NCBI RefSeq assembly: GCF_028554725.1
Contig: NC_071668.1
Span: 40,500,501-40,564,500 of the forward strand
Source: Zeugodacus cucurbitae
Lineage: Eukaryota > Arthropoda > Insecta > Diptera > Tephritidae
DNA length: 64,000 nt
Direction of reading: 5' to 3'
Positions 34,241-45,130 of the stretch are shown in pieces. Under the pieces are notes generated by a model, which did no database searches, was not told the DNA's origin, and was given only the letters and a program-made list of their open reading frames with translations. Positions within the stretch are counted from its first letter, which is position 1; every line of letters starts with the position of its first letter. The position numbers and the translations under genes were made by a program.

Positions 34241-34762
34241 TTATTCAATGGCAGCTTTGATCACAGGTGGTAATTGTAATGTATGAAGAGAACAGCTGAT
34301 TGTACATATAATTTGCTTATGCACGTGTTTAGTACGGCTGTCGATATTAATAATAACGTTCTGTTTTTTTATTGTTTTATAATTTTTCGGTTCACTAACG
34401 AAATGTTCAAGTAATTTTGATTTCTTTGGTGCAGAAAGCATTGAAAATTTAGAATAATTAAAAAGGGAACTTGTAGAAATTCTTCGCTCTCTTGGACTTT
34501 CGATTACTATATGGCATTCAAATTCTGCGCAGTTAGCTGACGCATCTTGTAATGAAGTGTCAATTAAAACAGCTGAAGAAAATATTACCAAGGCTTTAGG
34601 CATGTCGTGGAAACCTTTAGCTGACAGCTTCTGTTGTAATTTTGAAGTACCAGATATGTAATCAGCCACAAAGCGATCTGTTTTATCAATCATCTCCAAA
34701 ATATTTGATATCCTCGGTCTGTTGAGTCCAGTAATCATGCATATTAATGCAAGAAATCGCCG
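34241..34762 (-). CDS. Unidentified ORF, about 165-175 codons
   Basis: Open frame ending at 34241, with ATG at 34738; it can be extended upstream to about 34762 (QFNRRFLALIC). It contains RISNILEMIDKTDRFVADYI and PRERRISTSSLFNYSKFSML. The product is basic, has no signal peptide, zinc-finger or catalytic motif I recognise. A possible AATAAA lies just after the stop and the frame abuts a Jockey 5' end downstream and a HINE-like fragment upstream. It could be the last exon of a gene, a retrogene fragment or part of an unknown mobile element. I do not assign a function. Confidence 0.35.
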   Translation of the reverse strand, partial: RRFLALICMITGLNRPRISNILEMIDKTDRFVADYISGTSKLQQKLSAKGFHDMPKALVIFSSAVLIDTSLQDASANCAEFECHIVIESPRERRISTSSLFNYSKFSMLSAPKKSKLLEHFVSEPKNYKTIKKQNVIINIDSRTKHVHKQIICTISCSLHTLQLPPVIKAAIE

Positions 34763-35060
34763 ATTGAATTGGGATGAAACTTATGACACGTGTTTCTTGG
34801 CATCATAGGAAGGGGAAGGTTGCGTGGGTCCGCCCCCTACTAAGTTTCTTGTGCATATCTCAACAACTACTAAAGCTACTAAACCAAACTTTCTGCAGTC
34901 GTTTCTTTTAGGTACTTGCTTATACAGTTCAAAAATGGAGAATGTCGTATTATAACCACGCCTTCCTCTCATACAAAGGACATGTTGAGGACTTCTAAAA
35001 ATGCTTGCTGAAATTGTTACACAAAAATTTAAATGAGCGTTGCTCCGCCAACTTATGGGT
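34763..35060 (+). repeat. HINE-like repeat fragment
   Basis: Matches internal blocks (gaaacttatgacacgtgttt, aaactttctgcagtcg, ataaccacgcc) of the full copies; both ends missing and sequence more diverged. Confidence 0.7.
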
Positions 35061-35386
35061 CAAAATAGTCATAATTACAAACGATTAACAGCTGAGTAAT
35101 TTTATGTACATATTTTACGAATAATTTCGAATTTTTTTATATATTCATATTCAGGTTGCAGTGCAATCCTCAATCTGTAATTTAATCTAATATGCATTTT
35201 TTTAATGTTTTATAGGTATTGAGTTCTTTATAATATGTACGTACGGATGTTGGAGAATGTTTTGAATAGCTTAATTAAAAGTTTTGTTTTAATAGTATGT
35301 AATGTTAATAGGTTTCTCTAAAAAGGAATATTAAAAATTAAAAACAAAAAATATGAAAATGTTTCATAATATAGGACCACACCAAC
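35061..35386. other. AT-rich, probable intron of the homeobox gene
   Basis: Lies downstream (minus strand) of the 58-nt exon. No further exon with an OAR motif or other homeobox-gene C-terminal sequence was found here or further left. Confidence 0.4.
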
Positions 35387-35444
35387 CTTTATGCAACTGG
35401 CTCTCTCGTTTTCGACACTTAGCTCTTCTATTCTGAAACCAAAC
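35387..35444 (-). CDS. Shox: Homeobox gene, 58-nt exon encoding the C-terminal part of the homeodomain
   Basis: On the minus strand an acceptor (tgtcattccag) is followed by exactly 58 nt encoding VWFQNRRAKCRKRESQLHK, then a donor (gttggt). VWFQNRRAK is homeodomain recognition helix 3. Joined in phase to the exon at 58761-58910 it completes a paired-class homeodomain. From memory, vertebrate SHOX also has a 58-nt exon at this place followed by MHKG, which supports a SHOX-type gene. The next exon (C-terminal region, OAR motif) is not seen and probably lies left of the window. The product would be a nuclear DNA-binding transcription factor. Confidence 0.8.
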
Positions 35445-36016
35445 CTGGAATGACATATAATATACTTTGAAGTTTAAAAATCGCTTAAATATATTGCGAC
35501 ATCTGCTATTCAGATATGTATATGCGATATAAATTTAACCAAAGAGACAGAATGTTATATATTGGGTGCATGAGGGAAAATGGAATATATGGGTAAAAAC
35601 AATTATGAGCTTTTTCGGTAATGCAGAAATTTCTGATAACTTTGTTTAGTTTGCACAGCTGCCGTTTTGCCGGCTGATGTTGTTGCATAACTCTTATTCG
35701 AAACTGCTTATAGAAACATTTGAATTTATGAGCTTAAAAATGAGTGAAAATAAAAATTGTGTATTTTATTTTATTAAATTTAATATTGTCTTGTAAATCT
35801 CTTTTATTACTACTTCTTCGCTGCAATATTGTGCATCAGCATTGGAGATTTTTCATTTCTGATGCAGACGCTAGTTTTGCTTTTTCGAACAGGTTGCATT
35901 AAGCATACTGTGCAATTTGCACTGCCGAAAAAACCAAGGATGTGAGGTAGTTTCATCTTTGTATTGGATATAATTCAATATTCGAAAACGTGATTTACAA
36001 AAACTTATTAATTTAA
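35445..36016. other. Intronic sequence, no feature seen
   Basis: Unique-looking AT-rich DNA within the homeobox intron; short open frames only. Confidence 0.4.
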
Positions 36017-36676
36017 CTCTTCTTCTTCTTATTGACTGGAATAGGCACCGCTTACGCGGTTATAGCCGAGTCCGATTTTGGCAGTTAGGCGCCAATTGAT
36101 AATACCAAGTGAAGCCTGGTCCTTCTCCACCTGATCCGTCCAAAGGAGTGGAGGTCTCCCTCTTCCTCGCCTTCCACTAGCGGGTACTGCATCGAACGCT
36201 TTCAGAGTTGGAACACTTTCGTCCATTGGAACAACATGATCTAGACAGCGTAGTCGCTGTCTCTTCCTCATCATTCCATCGTCTGCGGTATTCGACGTTG
36301 CCAATCCTTTTTCTCGAAAACTCCTAGTGTCGTCTCTTCGGAAGTTGACATCGTCCACGCTTCTGCACCATAAAGTAGGACGGGAATGATAAGGGACTTG
36401 TAGAATTTCCCGGACATGACGGAGCTTTGGGTATTGCTTAGCGTCAGCTTACACACCCGTATTAGTTTTGCGGGTATACCAAATTCAGACATTGCAGCAT
36501 AGAGGCAACTCCTTTCCGTGCTGTTGATGGCAGCTTAAAAATCGACAAAGAAATGGTGTGTGTCGTTCCTCTTTTCCAAGATTTGGCGCATGATGAAGGT
36601 CTGGTCAGTTGTAGATTTTCCAAATCTAAAGCCACACTGATAAAGTCCAATCAGTTTGTTGGCGGTGGGTATGGGA
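36017..36676 (-). pseudogene. RTE fragment, C-terminal half (left of gypsy)
   Basis: Minus-strand RTE pieces with internal deletions: SEFGIPAKLIRVCKLTLSNT, LLYGAEAWTMSTSEET, RGRGRPPLLWTDQVEKD. The tail is a tcttcttctt run (gaa-type on the minus strand), as in RTE copy 1. It stops at the truncated gypsy LTR. The matching endonuclease fragment lies on the other side of the gypsy element at 48768-48990. Confidence 0.85.
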
Positions 36677-36928
36677 ATGTTTACATACATGTACACTTAA
36701 CACTTTTATTTAGTTTACACACTTACGTCATTAAAACATAAATTAAAATAAACTAAGTTCTTTTATTGTTTTCCACTATAATTCTATAGAATTTTAATTG
36801 AATTTTGCTTTCTGTTTTTACTATTGATTTCGTATTTAAGATTAAGAACTTTTGTAAACTAACTCAGTCATATTCTTTGATTCAATAAAGTAAGATCTAC
36901 TTTAAGAAAATTAACAAATGTTTTAATT
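36677..36928 (+). repeat. Gypsy 5' LTR, lacking its first ~60 bp
   Basis: Begins at atgtttacatacatgtacac, which corresponds to 47179 or so inside the 3' LTR; the 3' LTR extends about 50-60 bp further upstream to agttatcc. Ends in ...tgttttaatt, the AATT terminus usual for this group. Contains a possible polyadenylation signal (aataaa, about 36884). Confidence 0.75.
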
Positions 36929-36948
36929 GGCGACGAGAATGGGATTCG
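36928..36948 (+). promoter_or_regulatory. Gypsy primer-binding site
   Basis: TGGCGACGAGAATGGGATT follows the LTR end. It is complementary, with about one mismatch, to the 3' end of tRNA-Ser(GCT) as I recall it. Use of a serine tRNA primer is typical of insect errantiviruses. Confidence 0.6.
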
Positions 36949-37075
36949 CGGAAAAGTATCTTTGAAAAATCAAGGACTTTTTGTTATTTTTAGTAAATTT
37001 TTTTACAAAAAAAAAAAAAATAATACTATCCTTAAAGAATTAAGGTAGAAAAAAATATATAAAATTTTAGTGAAC

Positions 37076-37320
37076 AAATCAACAATTAAAAAAAAAAGGA
37101 ACATCAAAGTTAAGAAGAAGCCGAATCAACAAGAAAACATCAAATCATAAATTTTTTCAAACCAACAACAAATCAACAATAAAAAAAAACCAAAAAGGAC
37201 ATCAAAGTTAAGAAGCCGAATCAACAAGAAAACATCAAATCAAAAATTTTTCAAACCAACAACAAATCAACAATTAAAAAAAAAGGACATCAAAGTTAAG
37301 AAGAAGCCGAATCAACAAGT
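37076..37320 (+). repeat. 94-bp tandem repeat in the gypsy leader
   Basis: aaatcaacaa begins at 37076, 37170 and 37264 (period 94), each followed by ggacatcaaagttaagaag and ccgaatcaacaag. About 2.6 units in the untranslated leader upstream of gag. Confidence 0.85.
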
Positions 37321-37497
37321 AAAGTTCCTACATAAAGTGAGTTATTTGCATATATTATAAGCATAAGTTTTACAAAGTTATTGTTACAAAAAAAAAAAGC
37401 TAATCATTTTGAAAAAAAAAAAACATTAAGATTATTAAGCGAAATTGCAAAGTGAAATTTTAAGTGTTACATATATAAATTCATTTTATTTGGAATC

Positions 37498-38445
37498 ATG
37501 GCCCAAGCACCTTCTGTTACCATTGACCCAATCAAATACCTCAAAACATTACCTGAATTTAACGGAACACGACATGACTTTTACAACTTTACTACTCTTA
37601 TAGATAGAATACACCCCTTACTAACGCAATATGATGAAATGTCCCAACTTCTCTTCTCTGATATAATAAAAAGTAGGTTACAAGGTAGAGCTAGGGAAAT
37701 AATAGAAATAAATTTTCATGTACAGTCATGGGCGGACATTAAGAATGTTCTCATAAATAATTTTGGAGAAAAATTGAGCGTAGAAGAACTTTATGATAAT
37801 ATGAGAGCAGTAATATTCAGATCAAACACGACAGAATTCTATAACGAAATAAAAGATAAGCTACGGAGGTTAAATAATAAAACCAATTTAATAATGGGAG
37901 AAAATCCTGGCACATCAGAAATAGCCAGAAATAACATGAAATCAGCGCTTAACATTTTTAAAGGAAAAATTCCCGAGCCAATGAAGACTATATTGATTTG
38001 TAGAAATCCAAACACGCTGGAAGAAGCAATGGAAATCCTTTTCCAAGCAGGCTACGCATATAATGGCAACAAGACCAAACAAATCGAAAATGAGCCACGA
38101 AATAGAAATTTTAATAAACAAAACTACAAAAATGATAACGAAAATAATTATAATTCACAAAGACCAAATTCAAATTTTCAATATAGACATAATTTTAATT
38201 CTAATAATTATCACAGACAAAATATCCAATATAAACCTCATTATAATTCGCAAGAAAATTATCCTAGACAAAATTTTCAATATAGGCCTAACAAGAATTC
38301 AAACCAACAAAGAAATCTTTATAGCTCTTATAATACACCCAATACAAGTTACCAGCAAATTAATCAACCAGAACCTATGTACGTAAATGTTTTCCAAAAC
38401 GTCAAAAAACAACCAACATATGAAAATTTTCAATTTCCAGCCTGA
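37498..38445 (+). CDS. Gypsy gag, 315 codons
   Basis: Open from ATG 37498. The N-terminal two thirds resemble the capsid region of 17.6/297-type gag (LPEFNGTRHDFYNFTTLIDR). The C-terminal third is rich in Asn, Gln, Tyr and Arg, with FQYR/NFQYRPN repeats and no CCHC knuckle, as usual in this group. Structural protein of the particle. The frame ends at FQFPA; pol is in the -1 frame and overlaps the end. Confidence 0.85.
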   Translation: MAQAPSVTIDPIKYLKTLPEFNGTRHDFYNFTTLIDRIHPLLTQYDEMSQLLFSDIIKSRLQGRAREIIEINFHVQSWADIKNVLINNFGEKLSVEELYDNMRAVIFRSNTTEFYNEIKDKLRRLNNKTNLIMGENPGTSEIARNNMKSALNIFKGKIPEPMKTILICRNPNTLEEAMEILFQAGYAYNGNKTKQIENEPRNRNFNKQNYKNDNENNYNSQRPNSNFQYRHNFNSNNYHRQNIQYKPHYNSQENYPRQNFQYRPNKNSNQQRNLYSSYNTPNTSYQQINQPEPMYVNVFQNVKKQPTYENFQFPA

Positions 38446-39200
38446 CGGAAAAATTACCACTTAAAACAATAAAATCTAAATTAGGCTACTTAAAATTTTT
38501 AATTGATACAGGAGCTTCACATTCAATTATTAATCCAGATATATGCCACCCAAAATGGAATATACCAACGAATGAAATAACTATTAAAACTCTACAGCAT
38601 ATAATCAAAATAAATAAAAAAGTTCGTATCCCTCTTTTTGAAGAACTTGGTAGTAAGGACGTATCAATTGAATTTATTATTTGTAACTTCCATAATTTTT
38701 ACGATGGATTGATAGGAAATAATATTTTAAAGCCATTAGGAGCAATAATAAATTTAAACGACGATGTAATCATTATAGGTGAAAATAAAATACCTTTAAT
38801 ATATGGAGATCAACAAGTGGAACATCATTTTGGAAAACCAGGAATATATCAAGTTGAATTACCAGTAGAGTACAAAGAAGGATTAGTGTACAAAAACCAA
38901 GAATTTTCAAACGATAAAAGTCTAGAAATATTAGAAGGCATATATGAAGCAGATAACTTTAAAATTAACGCTACAATAAATTTTAGTGGAAACACCCCAA
39001 AAATAATAAAATTTTCACCTTTTAAAATTGAAAACGCTAATACAAAAAATTTTTGCATATATAATGTAGGAGAGGAAACCCAAAAACTTCCAATTTCGGA
39101 ACAAATAAGAGTTGAACCCCTCAATAACGAAGAAAAAGAAAAAATATTACAATTAATAAACCAATTTAAAAAATATTTTATTCAGAAAATAGCGATTTAA
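38410..39200 (+). pseudogene. Gypsy pol, first copy: protease and RT start
   Basis: Frame -1 relative to gag. Protease has FLIDTGASHSII and IGNNILKPLG. The frame continues into the region before RT but shifts near 39170 (ending FIQKIAI) where the second copy remains open. Sequence continues to about 39470, then is broken by the duplication junction. Confidence 0.8.
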
Positions 39201-39470
39201 CTTTTACCAATGTAATAAAGCATGAAATAAGGACTGTGAATAACATTCCAATTAATACGAAAACTTATCGATACCCATACATTCATAAGGAAGAAGTGGG
39301 TAGACAAATTAAATAAATGTTGAATGCCGGAATAATCGGACCCAGCCATTCACCATATTCAGCTCCAGTATGGATTGTGCCGAAAAAACTGGATGCAAGC
39401 GGAAAGAAAAAATGGATATTGGCTATCGTAAGCTAAACGAAGTCACCATTGATGATAAATACCTCATTCC

Positions 39471-41081
39471 CAACTCCTTTCCGTGATGTTGATGGCAGCT
39501 TAAAAATCGACAAAGAAATGGTGTGTGTGGTTCCTCTTTTCCAAGATTTGGCGCATGATGAAGGTCTGGTCAGTTGTAGATTTTCCAAATCTAAAGCCAC
39601 ACTGATAAAGTCCAATCAGTTTGTTGGCGGTGGGTATGGGTATGTTTACATACATGTACACTTAACACTTTTATTTAGTTTACACACTTACGTCATTAAA
39701 ACATAAATTAAAATAAACTAAGTTCTTTTATTGTTGTACAAAAATGATAACGAAAATAATTCTAATTCACAAAGACCAAATTCAAATTTTCAATATAGAC
39801 ATAATTTTAATTCTAATAATTATCACAGACAAAATATCCAATACAAACCTCATTATAATTCGCAAGAAAATTATCCTAGACAAAATTTTCAATATAGGCC
39901 TAACAAGAATTCAAACCAACAAAGAAATCTTTATAGCTCTTATAATACACCCAATACAAGTTACCAGCAAATTAATCAACCAGAACCTATGTACGTAAAT
40001 GTTTTCCAAAACGTCAAAAAACAACCAACATATGAAAATTTTCAATTTCCAGCCTGACGGAAAAATTACCACATAAAACAATAAAATCTAAATTAGGCTA
40101 CTTAAAATTTTTAATTGATACAGGAGCTTCACATTCAATTATTAATCCAGACATATGCCACCCAAAATGGAATATACCAACGAATGAAATAACTATTAAA
40201 ACTCTACAGCATATAATCAAAATAAATAAAAAAGTTCGTATCCCTCTTTTTGAAGAACTAGGTAGTAAGGACGTATCAATTGAATTTTTTATTTGTAACT
40301 TCCATAATTTTTACGATGGATTGATAGGAAATAATATTTTAAAGCCATTAGGAGCAATAATAAATTTAAACGACGATGTAATCATTATAGGTGAAAATAA
40401 AATACCTTTAATATATGGAGATCAACAAGTGGAACATCATTTTGGAAAACCAGAAATATATCAAGTTGAATTACCAGTAGAGTACAAAGAAGGATTAGTG
40501 TACAAAAACCAAGAATTTTCAAACGATAAAAGTCTAGAAATATTAGAAGGCATATATGAAGCAGATAACTTTAAAATTAAAGCTACAATAAATTTTAGTG
40601 GAAACACCCCAAAAATAATAAAATTTTCACCTTTTAAAATTGAAAACGCTAATACAAAAATTTTTTGCATATATAATGTAGGAGAGGAACCCCAAAAACT
40701 TCCAATTTCGGAACAAATAAGAGTTGAACCCCTCAATAGCGAAGAAAAAGAAAAAATATTACAATTAATAAACCAATTTAAAAAAATATTTTATTCAGAA
40801 AATAGCGATTTAACTTTTACCAATGTAATAAAGCATGAAATAAGGACTGTGAATAACATTCCAATTAATACGAAAACTTATCGATACCCATACATTCATA
40901 AGGAAGAAGTGGGTAGACAAATTAAATAAATGTTGAATGCCGGAATAATCGGACCCAGCCATTCACCATATTCAGCTCCAGTATGGATTGTGCCGAAAAA
41001 ACTGGATGCAAGCGGAAAGAAAAAATGGATATTGGCTATCGTAAGCTAAACGAAGTCACCATTGATGATAAATACCTCATT
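39471..41081 (+). repeat. Tandem duplication inside the gypsy element
   Basis: 39473-39735 repeats 36505-36768 (RTE fragment plus the start of the LTR), and 39737-41081 repeats 38124-39470 (gag end, protease, RT start) at very high identity. The second copy lacks the equivalent of 36769-38123. The left junction shares caac between the pol sequence and the RTE sequence. Confidence 0.9.
39737..40929 (+). pseudogene. Gypsy gag end and protease, duplicated copy
   Basis: Gag C-terminal part open to 40057 (FQFPA), protease frame (FLIDTGASHSII) open to a TAA at 40927-40929. Differs from the first copy by a handful of substitutions, for example GIYQ to EIYQ and FIICN to FFICN, and by the frame near 40790 staying open. 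Confidence 0.8.
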
Positions 41082-42193
41082 CCCAACATCGACGAAATTT
41101 TGGAGAAATTGGGAAGGTGTCAATATTTTACGACCCTTGATCTTGCTAAAGGCTTCCATCAGATTGAAATAAATGAAAAAGATATTCCAAAAACCGCATT
41201 TAACGTAGAAGGCGGCCACTACGAGTTCCTTCGTATGCCGTTCGGACTAAAAACAGCACCAGCCACTTTTCAAAGGCTGATGAATAATGTCCTAGGTGAT
41301 TTTATTAATAAAATTTGTCTCGTATACCTCGATGACATAATAATATTCTCAACCTCACTTCAGGAACATTTGGAATCTATACCAAAAGTATTTAATCGTT
41401 TGAAAGAAGTAAATTTAAAGATCCAGTTAGATAAAAGCGAATTTATGAAAATAGAAACTAGTTTTTAGGGCATATAGTAACTGAATCAGGAATAAAACCA
41501 AACCCAGATAAAATTTTATGCGTACAAAAATTTCCATTACCAACAACCCAAAAACAAATTAAGCAATTCTTAGGTCTCGCAGGATATTACCGCAAATTTA
41601 TTAAAGACTACTCGAAAATTGCACGACCACTCACAAAGTATTTAAAAAAAGACGCTAAAATTGATGTTAAGGATCCTGATTATAAAGAAAGTTTTGATAC
41701 TCTAAAAAAATTATTAACTAATTCCCCTGTCTTGGCATATCCCGACTTCAATAAAAAGTTTGTTTTGCAAACGGATGCAAGCAACTTTGCAGTGGGAGCA
41801 GTGCTGTCCCAAGATGGACATCCTATTTGTTTTGCTAGTAGAACACTTAATGATCATAAGCAAAACTATAGTACTATAGAAAAAGAATAACTAGCAATTG
41901 TATGGGCTACTCAACAATTGAGACCATATTTGTTCGGCAGGCGATTTTTGATAGAAACGGATCATAGACCCTTAACGTGGCTATTTTCTATTAAAGAGCC
42001 GAATTCTAAATTGGTCCGATGGAGACTTCGTTTACAAGAATATGATTATGAAATAAAATATAAGAAAGGAGTTTTAAATGGTAATGCAGATGCCTTATCA
42101 AGAGTTGAAATAAATACTAATGAAGAAACCCAAAATACTGAAATGGATGAAACTGACGAGATGACTCAGAATGAAAATACAATTTTTTTTTAA
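40930..42193 (+). pseudogene. Gypsy reverse transcriptase and RNase H, broken
   Basis: RT at 40983-41468 with ATLDLAKGFHQ-type motif (TTLDLAKGFHQIEI), MPFGLKTAPATFQR and the catalytic YLDD. Breaks include a short lesion near 41030 and a frameshift near 41466. The next frame carries LGLAGYYRKFIKDYSK and RNase H (QTDASNFAVGAVLSQDG), with a stop at 41888-41890; the remainder (TDHRPLTWLF, GNADALSR) is open to 42193. Described only as found; not functional. Confidence 0.85.
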
Positions 42194-43412
42194 TTTTTAA
42201 TAAAACTGTATCGGGATCACTAAAAATAAAAAACGAAAATATTTTTAAGAATAAAAGAAAAACAATAACTGCAAAAATATTCGACGAACAAACACTTATC
42301 ACTATCATAAAAAACCATTTTAATCCTAATAAGACTAATGCCATATTCATTACAGATGAATCTTTATTTAATATTTTTAATGAAACAGTCAAGAAATATT
42401 TTAACGATAATAGGCAATTCAAAATCATTAGATGTAAAAAGCTACTAGTAGATATCACAGATGAAAATCAGTTAACAGAAAAATTGAAAAAGAACACAAT
42501 CGAAATAATCACAGAGCAATAAATGAAAACTTTGCTGAATTGAAAACAATAATCTATCACCCCCAACTAAGAATACGAATAACCCAATATATAAATAACT
42601 GCGATATATGTAACAAGGAAAAATATGACAGGCACCCAATCAAACAAGAATATAAAATAACTGAAACTCCTGAGAAACCTGGAGAAATTATTCACGTAGA
42701 TGTTTTTTATAGTTTACAGAAAACACTATTTTTAACGTTTATCGACAAATTCTCGAAGGCAATTAAAATTAAAAATAGATCTTGGATAGAATTTAAATTA
42801 GCCCTAACGCAGTATTTATCAATAGTAGGAAATATAAAGAAATTGGTTGTAGATTATGAACTAGGTTTTAAAGCTCTACCTCTATTGGAATTTCTTAGAG
42901 AACAAGAAATTGAGATACATTACACGTCAAATAATAATCATACATCTACCTCAGATGTAGAGAGGTTACACAACACTATAAATGAACATACTAGAATTTT
43001 AAAACATGATCCTAATAAAGATACAGAAAATACAGAAGAAAAAATATATAAAATAATTATGTTTTATAACAATCCAATCCATTCCAGTACAGGAAAGAAA
43101 CCAATTAATTTTAGAAATGGAAATATAGACCCAAGCGAATATCAAATAATTAGAGAACGAATAATAAATAATAAAGAAAAAGCTATTAATAAACTCAACA
43201 AAACACGCGAAAATGTAGAAATTCTGACAGGCCCTGTTTATTTAAAGGATGAAAGAGGAGGTAAAAACCATTCTAAATTTCGAAAAATAACCGTCACCGA
43301 ATTAGATAATGAACACGTTATAACAGATCGAGGACATAAATATTACAAATCACACATTAAAAGAAATAAAAAATTTCAAAATTTAAATAACGTAATACCT
43401 CAAAACTCCTAA
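42194..43412 (+). pseudogene. Gypsy integrase region
   Basis: After a stop at 42191-42193 an unrecognised linker leads to the zinc-binding N-terminus (HRAINENFAELK in one frame, NNCDICNKEK in the next) and the catalytic core at 42540-43412 with HVDVFYSLQKTLFLTFIDKF, VVDYELGFKA and SDVERLHNTINEH, consistent with the D,D-35-E arrangement. The C-terminal domain continues to NVIPQNS. At least two frame breaks precede the core. Confidence 0.8.
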
Positions 43413-43533
43413 CATACCACCTTTTCAGATGATTTTTCTTGTATTACTTTATGCATCAGTGCTACTCGACACAGGAGCACAATACTTAGAAGTCCAAGAC
43501 TTGACAGACAACCACGGTTATATTCCAACCCTG

Positions 43534-44689
43534 TAGTTCGGTACCATCGGAGAAGAGCTAACGATATAACTAATCCCGAATCATTAGCACCGGTCCCAGT
43601 GCTACATTACAATGTCCTACGAGAGTAATCGAGCGGTGCGACTATGCATTACCAGTCATTGGTGAAAGGACTAGTTCCAAAATCGTTAGTGAATCACTAG
43701 TACAGAATCACTAGCGTTTTCGTTAATTCAAAATGGCTAGTGATTTGACTAATTCGAACACGCTAGAGGTTTCATTAATTCAAAATCGCTAACGATTCTA
43801 CTCGTCCAATAACGCTTATGGTTCTACGCCTGAGAAAACTTTTGAAAACAACACTTTTACAAAAAATAAAACAAATGTTTACGAAATACAAAGAAATATA
43901 TATTTATTTAGTTCATGTACAAATATTTTTTTTCAATTTATTTTCTTATTTTCTACTATTCTTATATTCTATCTCCTCCCTTTTTTGTCCTTAAAAATTA
44001 TCTTATTCTTATTTACTAATTATTTATTTTCTTTATTAATATTACTTTTTTATTATTAGCTATGTTAATTAATTTTTATTTATTATTTAATACACATACA
44101 TGATTGTACAAAATAAAAAATATTATTAGTTTTTAGTATAATAATGTTGTAATAATAAGTTGTCAATTATATTAAGTATATAACCTGATCTATGGGTGGA
44201 TAATCCCGCGATGGTTCTATGGGTTGCAGAGTTTGGGTGATCTGCGGTGATTTTGTTGTTGTTTGTGATGATCCGGTGTTGGCGCCTCCATCCGTGGTTG
44301 TTTTTCCCTTCTTCTTGTCTTGCGTTCTTATTCTTATTTTATTATTACATTTATTCACTTATTAAATTAATTTTCACTTTTTTGCACAATACTTTTTCAC
44401 TATATGTAAAAATATTCTATAATTTTCCGTACGCAAATTACGCATCTTCTTCTTAGTCGGAAAAATGTGAAATGACGCGTCAAAAAATTGTGTGACAAAA
44501 GAGACGAGAGAGAGAGCGCGAAATGAAAAAAAACAAGAGTACTGTTTTTAGGGGTGGGTTTTGCCAATTCATTTTTCGAGTAATGCCTCGTTGCATTACA
44601 AATCATTAGCGAAAAGACTAATTACTAGTAATGCATGAAATCGCTAGTAGATTTAGCGCTCTAGTAATCGCTTGACACCAGCCGAACTA
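43534..44689. mobile_element. Non-autonomous DNA transposon (MITE-like), 1156 bp, CTG target duplication
   Basis: Flanked by CTG at 43531-43533 and 44690-44692, with short terminal inverted repeats TAGTTCGG/CCGAACTA. Both ends carry clusters of short motifs in both orientations (aatcactag, ctagtgatt, atcgctagt, ctagtaat) within about 200 bp on the left and 120 bp on the right. Core is AT-rich; a 63-codon minus frame (44167-44358) is not recognisable. The superfamily is unknown; 3-bp duplications occur in PIF/Harbinger and CACTA groups, but the TIRs do not match what I know of either. Confidence 0.7.
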
Positions 44690-45130
44690 CTGGAAATTAA
44701 GCTGAAAGACACGGAAATTATTGAAAACTACTTAAGAGTAATACATATTATTAACACTACTCAATACTTTGAAACAGTAAATATTTTACAAGACAATATA
44801 CATAAACTTTCGGACACATATACAAATGTTACTCCTCTATTAGGAAGCGTTAACAAAATCATGGACATACATATGTAGGACAAAAATTAAAAACTTAATT
44901 CCTAATTTTAGACAGAAACGAGGACTAATAAACGCAATAGGGAAAGGACTTAAATTTGTAGTAGAGACAATGGATAGTGATGACGAAAAAGAAATTATGG
45001 ACAAAATTCAAACTCTAGAAAAAAGTAAGACTGAGACAATGACCGCCCTAAACGAAATGAATTATCTAGGGAGTTCCATAGAAAATAAAATATTAAATAT
45101 CACAAACCATATTAACAAACAACTATTCAA

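Noticed and set aside
37076..37320. CRISPR-like direct repeats
   Set aside because: Tandem 94-bp units without unique spacers, in the leader of an insect LTR element.
38063..38386. Ile-rich 107-codon plus-strand frame inside gag
   Set aside because: Alternative frame of the Asn/Gln-rich gag tail; codon content reflects AT-rich composition.
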